Of a DNA stretch of 38,520 nucleotides, positions 34,837-38,520 are shown piece after piece. The stretch comes from Lacticaseibacillus nasuensis JCM 17158. Lineage in GTDB: Bacteria; Bacillota; Bacilli; Lactobacillales; Lactobacillaceae. The notes below the pieces were generated by a model. That model did no database searches, was not told the origin of the DNA, and was given only the letters and a program-made list of their open reading frames with translations. The position numbers were made by a program, and so were the translations under genes. Location: positions 1-38,520 of the forward strand of contig NZ_AZDJ01000035.1 in NCBI RefSeq assembly GCF_001434705.1, written 5' to 3'. Within the stretch, counting starts at the first letter, position 1, and every line of letters starts with the position of its first letter.

Positions 34837-35730
34837 ATGACGGATCAATTAGTGACCGCTGTCTCCACAGATGGCGCGTTTCGGATTTTTACGGTGGACG
34901 CCAGTGCGACGGTGGGGGAAGCGCAACGGCGCCACGCCACACTACCTACCGCCACGGCAGCCCTCGGGCGGACGCTCATCGGCACCAGTTTGTTAGCCGC
35001 GGCGGGGTTGAAGGATGACCAAGGCCTGATCACGGTGCGGATCAAAGGGGACGGCCCGGTTGGTGCCATCATCGCCGATGGTACGGCCAAGGGAACGGTG
35101 CGCGGCTACGTGCAAAACCCGCAGGTCAACCTGCCGTTGAACGTGGTGGGCAAGCTCGACGTCGCCCGCGCTGTGGGTAAACGCGGCTTATTGGCTGTGA
35201 CCAAGGACCTCGGCGTCGGCGAACCGTTCACGGGGCAGGTACCGCTGGTGTCCGGTGAGCTCGGAGAGGATTTTGCCTATTACCTGGCCAAGTCCGAACA
35301 GATTCCTGCCGCGGTGGGGTTGTCCGTGTTCGTCAATGCCGATGGCTCGGTGAAAGTGGCCGGTGGCTTCATGGTGCAGGCCTTGCCCGGCGCCAGTGAC
35401 CAGGCGTTGACGGCGTTAGAGACGAACGTGAAGACGTTACCGCTGGTTTCTGAGCTGCTTAAGGCCGGCGTTAGTGCCGAAGGATTGGTGGGCCGCGTGA
35501 TGGGGGCCACTCCGGTAAAAGTACTCGAGCGGCGGCCGCTGAGTTTTGCCTGCACCTGCAGCAAGGACCACTTTGCTGAGGTGATGGCGACGCTGGCCCC
35601 TCGCGAGTTGACCCAGATGATTGAAGAAGACCATGGTGCCGAGGTGACCTGCAAGTTTTGTGGCGCCCAGTACCACTATAGTGAAGCAGAGTTAACCAGC
35701 ATCAAGAAACGGAGTGAAGCACATGACTGA
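34837..35730 (+). CDS. hslO: Redox-regulated chaperonin Hsp33
   Basis: A 297-residue chaperone that is switched on by oxidation. The C-terminal zinc switch has four Cys: C239-T-C241 and C272-K-F-C275. The N-terminal domain includes GRTLIGTSLLAAAGLKDDQGLITVRIKGDGPVGAIIADG and GKLDVARAVGKRGLLAVTKDLG, both family hallmarks. ATG 34837 is preferred to an upstream in-frame ATG because GGAAAGGAA precedes it. It overlaps dusB by 8 bases. Confidence 0.95.
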   Translation: MTDQLVTAVSTDGAFRIFTVDASATVGEAQRRHATLPTATAALGRTLIGTSLLAAAGLKDDQGLITVRIKGDGPVGAIIADGTAKGTVRGYVQNPQVNLPLNVVGKLDVARAVGKRGLLAVTKDLGVGEPFTGQVPLVSGELGEDFAYYLAKSEQIPAAVGLSVFVNADGSVKVAGGFMVQALPGASDQALTALETNVKTLPLVSELLKAGVSAEGLVGRVMGATPVKVLERRPLSFACTCSKDHFAEVMATLAPRELTQMIEEDHGAEVTCKFCGAQYHYSEAELTSIKKRSEAHD

Positions 35731-36736
35731 TGATTTAAGTTGGCAAATCGGCAACGTGACGATTCCGAACCGGGTCGTCGTGGCCCCCATGGCCGGGGTG
35801 ACCAACGCGGCGTTTCGCGTGACGGCTAAGGAGTTCGGCGCGGGATTGGTTGTGTGTGAAATGATCAGCGACCGCGGCATCATGTATCACAATGCCAAGA
35901 CGCTGAGCATGTTGTTCGTGGATCCGCGTGAGCACCCAATTTCCATTCAGATTTTCGGTGGCACCAAGGAAACGTTGGTCAACGCGGCGAAGTTCGTTGC
36001 GGAAAACACACCGGCAGACATCATCGATATCAACATGGGCTGCCCCGTGCCGAAAGTCACCAAGACCGATGCCGGCGCTCACTGGCTCTTAGACCCCAAC
36101 AAGGTCTACGAAATGGTCGCCGCTGTGGTGGACGCCGTAGACAAACCGGTGACGGTGAAGATGCGGACCGGCTGGGACGAAGACCACGTGTATGCGGTGG
36201 AGAATGCCTTGGCGGCCGAGCGGGCCGGGGCGGCGGCTTTGGCCATGCACGGCCGGACGCGCAAGCAGCTGTACAGCGGCCACGCCGACTGGGATATTCT
36301 TAAGCAGGTGGCAAGCAAGCTGACCATTCCGTTCATGGGCAACGGTGACGTGCGGACCCCGCAAGACGCCAAGCGCATGCTGACGGAAGTCGGGGCCGAT
36401 GCCGTGATGATCGGCCGCGCCGCCTTGGGCAACCCTTGGCTGTTGCAGCAGGTCGAGACCTATCTGCGCACCGGCGAGTTGATTCCAGAGCCAACGCCTC
36501 GCGAGAAAATCCAGACGGCCAAGCTCCAGTTGCACCGGCTGGTGGAACTCAAGGGCGAGCACCTGGCCGTGCGGGAATTCCGCTCTCAAGCGGCGTACTA
36601 CCTCAAGGGTATCCCGCGGGCGGCTCGGACCAAAAATGCGGTCAACTCGGTCGACACGGAACAAGCAGTAGACGATATTTTCGATGAATTTGTGGCAACG
36701 ACGGAAGCGCGACTCGCCGAAGGGCACGTGCGTTAG
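35723..36736 (+). CDS. dusB: tRNA-dihydrouridine synthase (DusB family)
   Basis: A 337-residue flavoenzyme that reduces uridines in the D-loop of tRNA. It has a TIM barrel starting VVVAPMAGVTNAAFRVTAKEFGAGLVVCEMIS. The catalytic Cys107 is in DINMGCPVPKVTKTDAG, and AALAMHGRTRKQLYSG is the FMN-phosphate/tRNA side motif. IPFMGNGDVRTPQDAKRMLTEVGADAVMIGRAALGNPWL closes the FMN site. ATG 35723 lies 8 bases after ACGGAG. It is coupled to hslO and followed 15 bases later by lysS, the usual Lactobacillaceae order. Confidence 0.95.
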   Translation: MTDDLSWQIGNVTIPNRVVVAPMAGVTNAAFRVTAKEFGAGLVVCEMISDRGIMYHNAKTLSMLFVDPREHPISIQIFGGTKETLVNAAKFVAENTPADIIDINMGCPVPKVTKTDAGAHWLLDPNKVYEMVAAVVDAVDKPVTVKMRTGWDEDHVYAVENALAAERAGAAALAMHGRTRKQLYSGHADWDILKQVASKLTIPFMGNGDVRTPQDAKRMLTEVGADAVMIGRAALGNPWLLQQVETYLRTGELIPEPTPREKIQTAKLQLHRLVELKGEHLAVREFRSQAAYYLKGIPRAARTKNAVNSVDTEQAVDDIFDEFVATTEARLAEGHVR

Positions 36737-38242
<1,506 letters not shown>

Positions 38243-38249
38243 TGACAGC

Positions 38250-38274
38250 AAGCAGCCAACTTGGCTGCTTTTTG
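38250..38274 (+). terminator. Terminator of lysS
   Basis: AAGCAGCCA pairs with TGGCTGCTT over a 3-base loop, followed by a T-run. Confidence 0.85.
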
Positions 38275-38382
38275 TTTATCCGGATGATATCGGTATTGTT
38301 AACGAGAACCAGGCGCGATTTACAGACGAAATTGTACTAGCTTAATGAAACGTTCGGAAGCACAGATTACCTTAAAAAACAG

Positions 38383-38411
38383 TTGACGCTATGCGGTTTG
38401 GTTGATATTAT
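38383..38411 (+). promoter_or_regulatory. rRNA operon promoter
   Basis: TTGACG (38383-38388), a 17-base spacer and TATTAT (38406-38411), preceded by an AT-rich stretch (CCTTAAAAAACA) that resembles an UP element. Transcription would start near 38418. Confidence 0.85.
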
Positions 38412-38417
38412 AGAAAA

Positions 38418-38520
38418 CGTCGTCAAGGCGATTGACGCTGCTTTTCAGCGCCAGATTGACGGCGGGTAGTCCTTTGAAAACTGAACAAAGTTTCGTAAAT
38501 GTGATAGGGCTTTTCGATTT
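38418..38520 (+). other. rRNA operon leader (5' part)
   Basis: The segment has a small hairpin (CGCTG-CTTTT-CAGCG at about 38436-38450) and, at 38472-38492, CCTTTGAAAACTGAACAAAG. That string is the typical sequence found before 16S rRNA in Firmicutes, including the antitermination-type CTTTGAAAA element. The mature 16S gene would begin beyond the window. Confidence 0.75.

Overview
The window looks like a chromosomal segment of a GC-rich member of the Lactobacillaceae, most likely the genus Lacticaseibacillus. The L-lactate dehydrogenase is very close to the well-known L. casei enzyme. The block pth-mfd-murJ-like-rqcP-divIC-yabR-tilS-hpt-ftsH-hslO-dusB-lysS leading into an rRNA operon is the standard Lactobacillaceae order. 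WxL surface proteins and an LPQTxE-type sortase signal fit the same group. No species call is possible from sequence reading alone.

Layout. Positions 1-800 hold the C-terminal end of a repetitive LPXTG surface protein. Positions 1050-2960 hold a possible Pho-regulated unit (pstS, phoU and a 33-residue ORF) with no pstC, pstA or pstB beside it. Positions 2940-6160 hold a GNAT acetyltransferase, an XRE regulator, a divergent MarR/NmrA-type pair sharing a palindromic operator, and an AlkD-type DNA repair protein. Positions 6166-6560 encode, on the minus strand, what looks like a freestanding structured RNA with its own promoter and terminator. Positions 6595-12730 hold a CmpB-type membrane protein and a csc-like WxL cell-surface cluster whose DUF916 gene carries an in-frame stop. 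An MFS exporter and a DUF1801 protein follow.

Positions 14593-19556 form a complete branched-chain amino acid ABC transporter operon (livJHMGF). It is preceded by a short Leu-rich leader ORF, an intrinsic terminator and a mutually exclusive antiterminator pairing. This is a readable model for leader-peptide attenuation. Next come an EamA transporter, a family 2 glycosyltransferase, a CBS/c-di-AMP-type protein (minus strand) and ldh (minus strand).

From 23599 to the end is a housekeeping run: peptidyl-tRNA hydrolase, transcription-repair coupling factor, a lipid flippase, ribosome quality control, cell division, tRNA modification, purine salvage, the FtsH protease, Hsp33, DusB and LysS. The window closes in the promoter and leader of an rRNA operon whose 16S gene lies outside.

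The observations most worth following are the liv attenuator (14593-14846), the structured minus-strand RNA (6166-6525), the reduced pstS-phoU unit with its small ORF and 22-bp-spaced TTTACA boxes, and the DUF916 gene interrupted by a single TAA.
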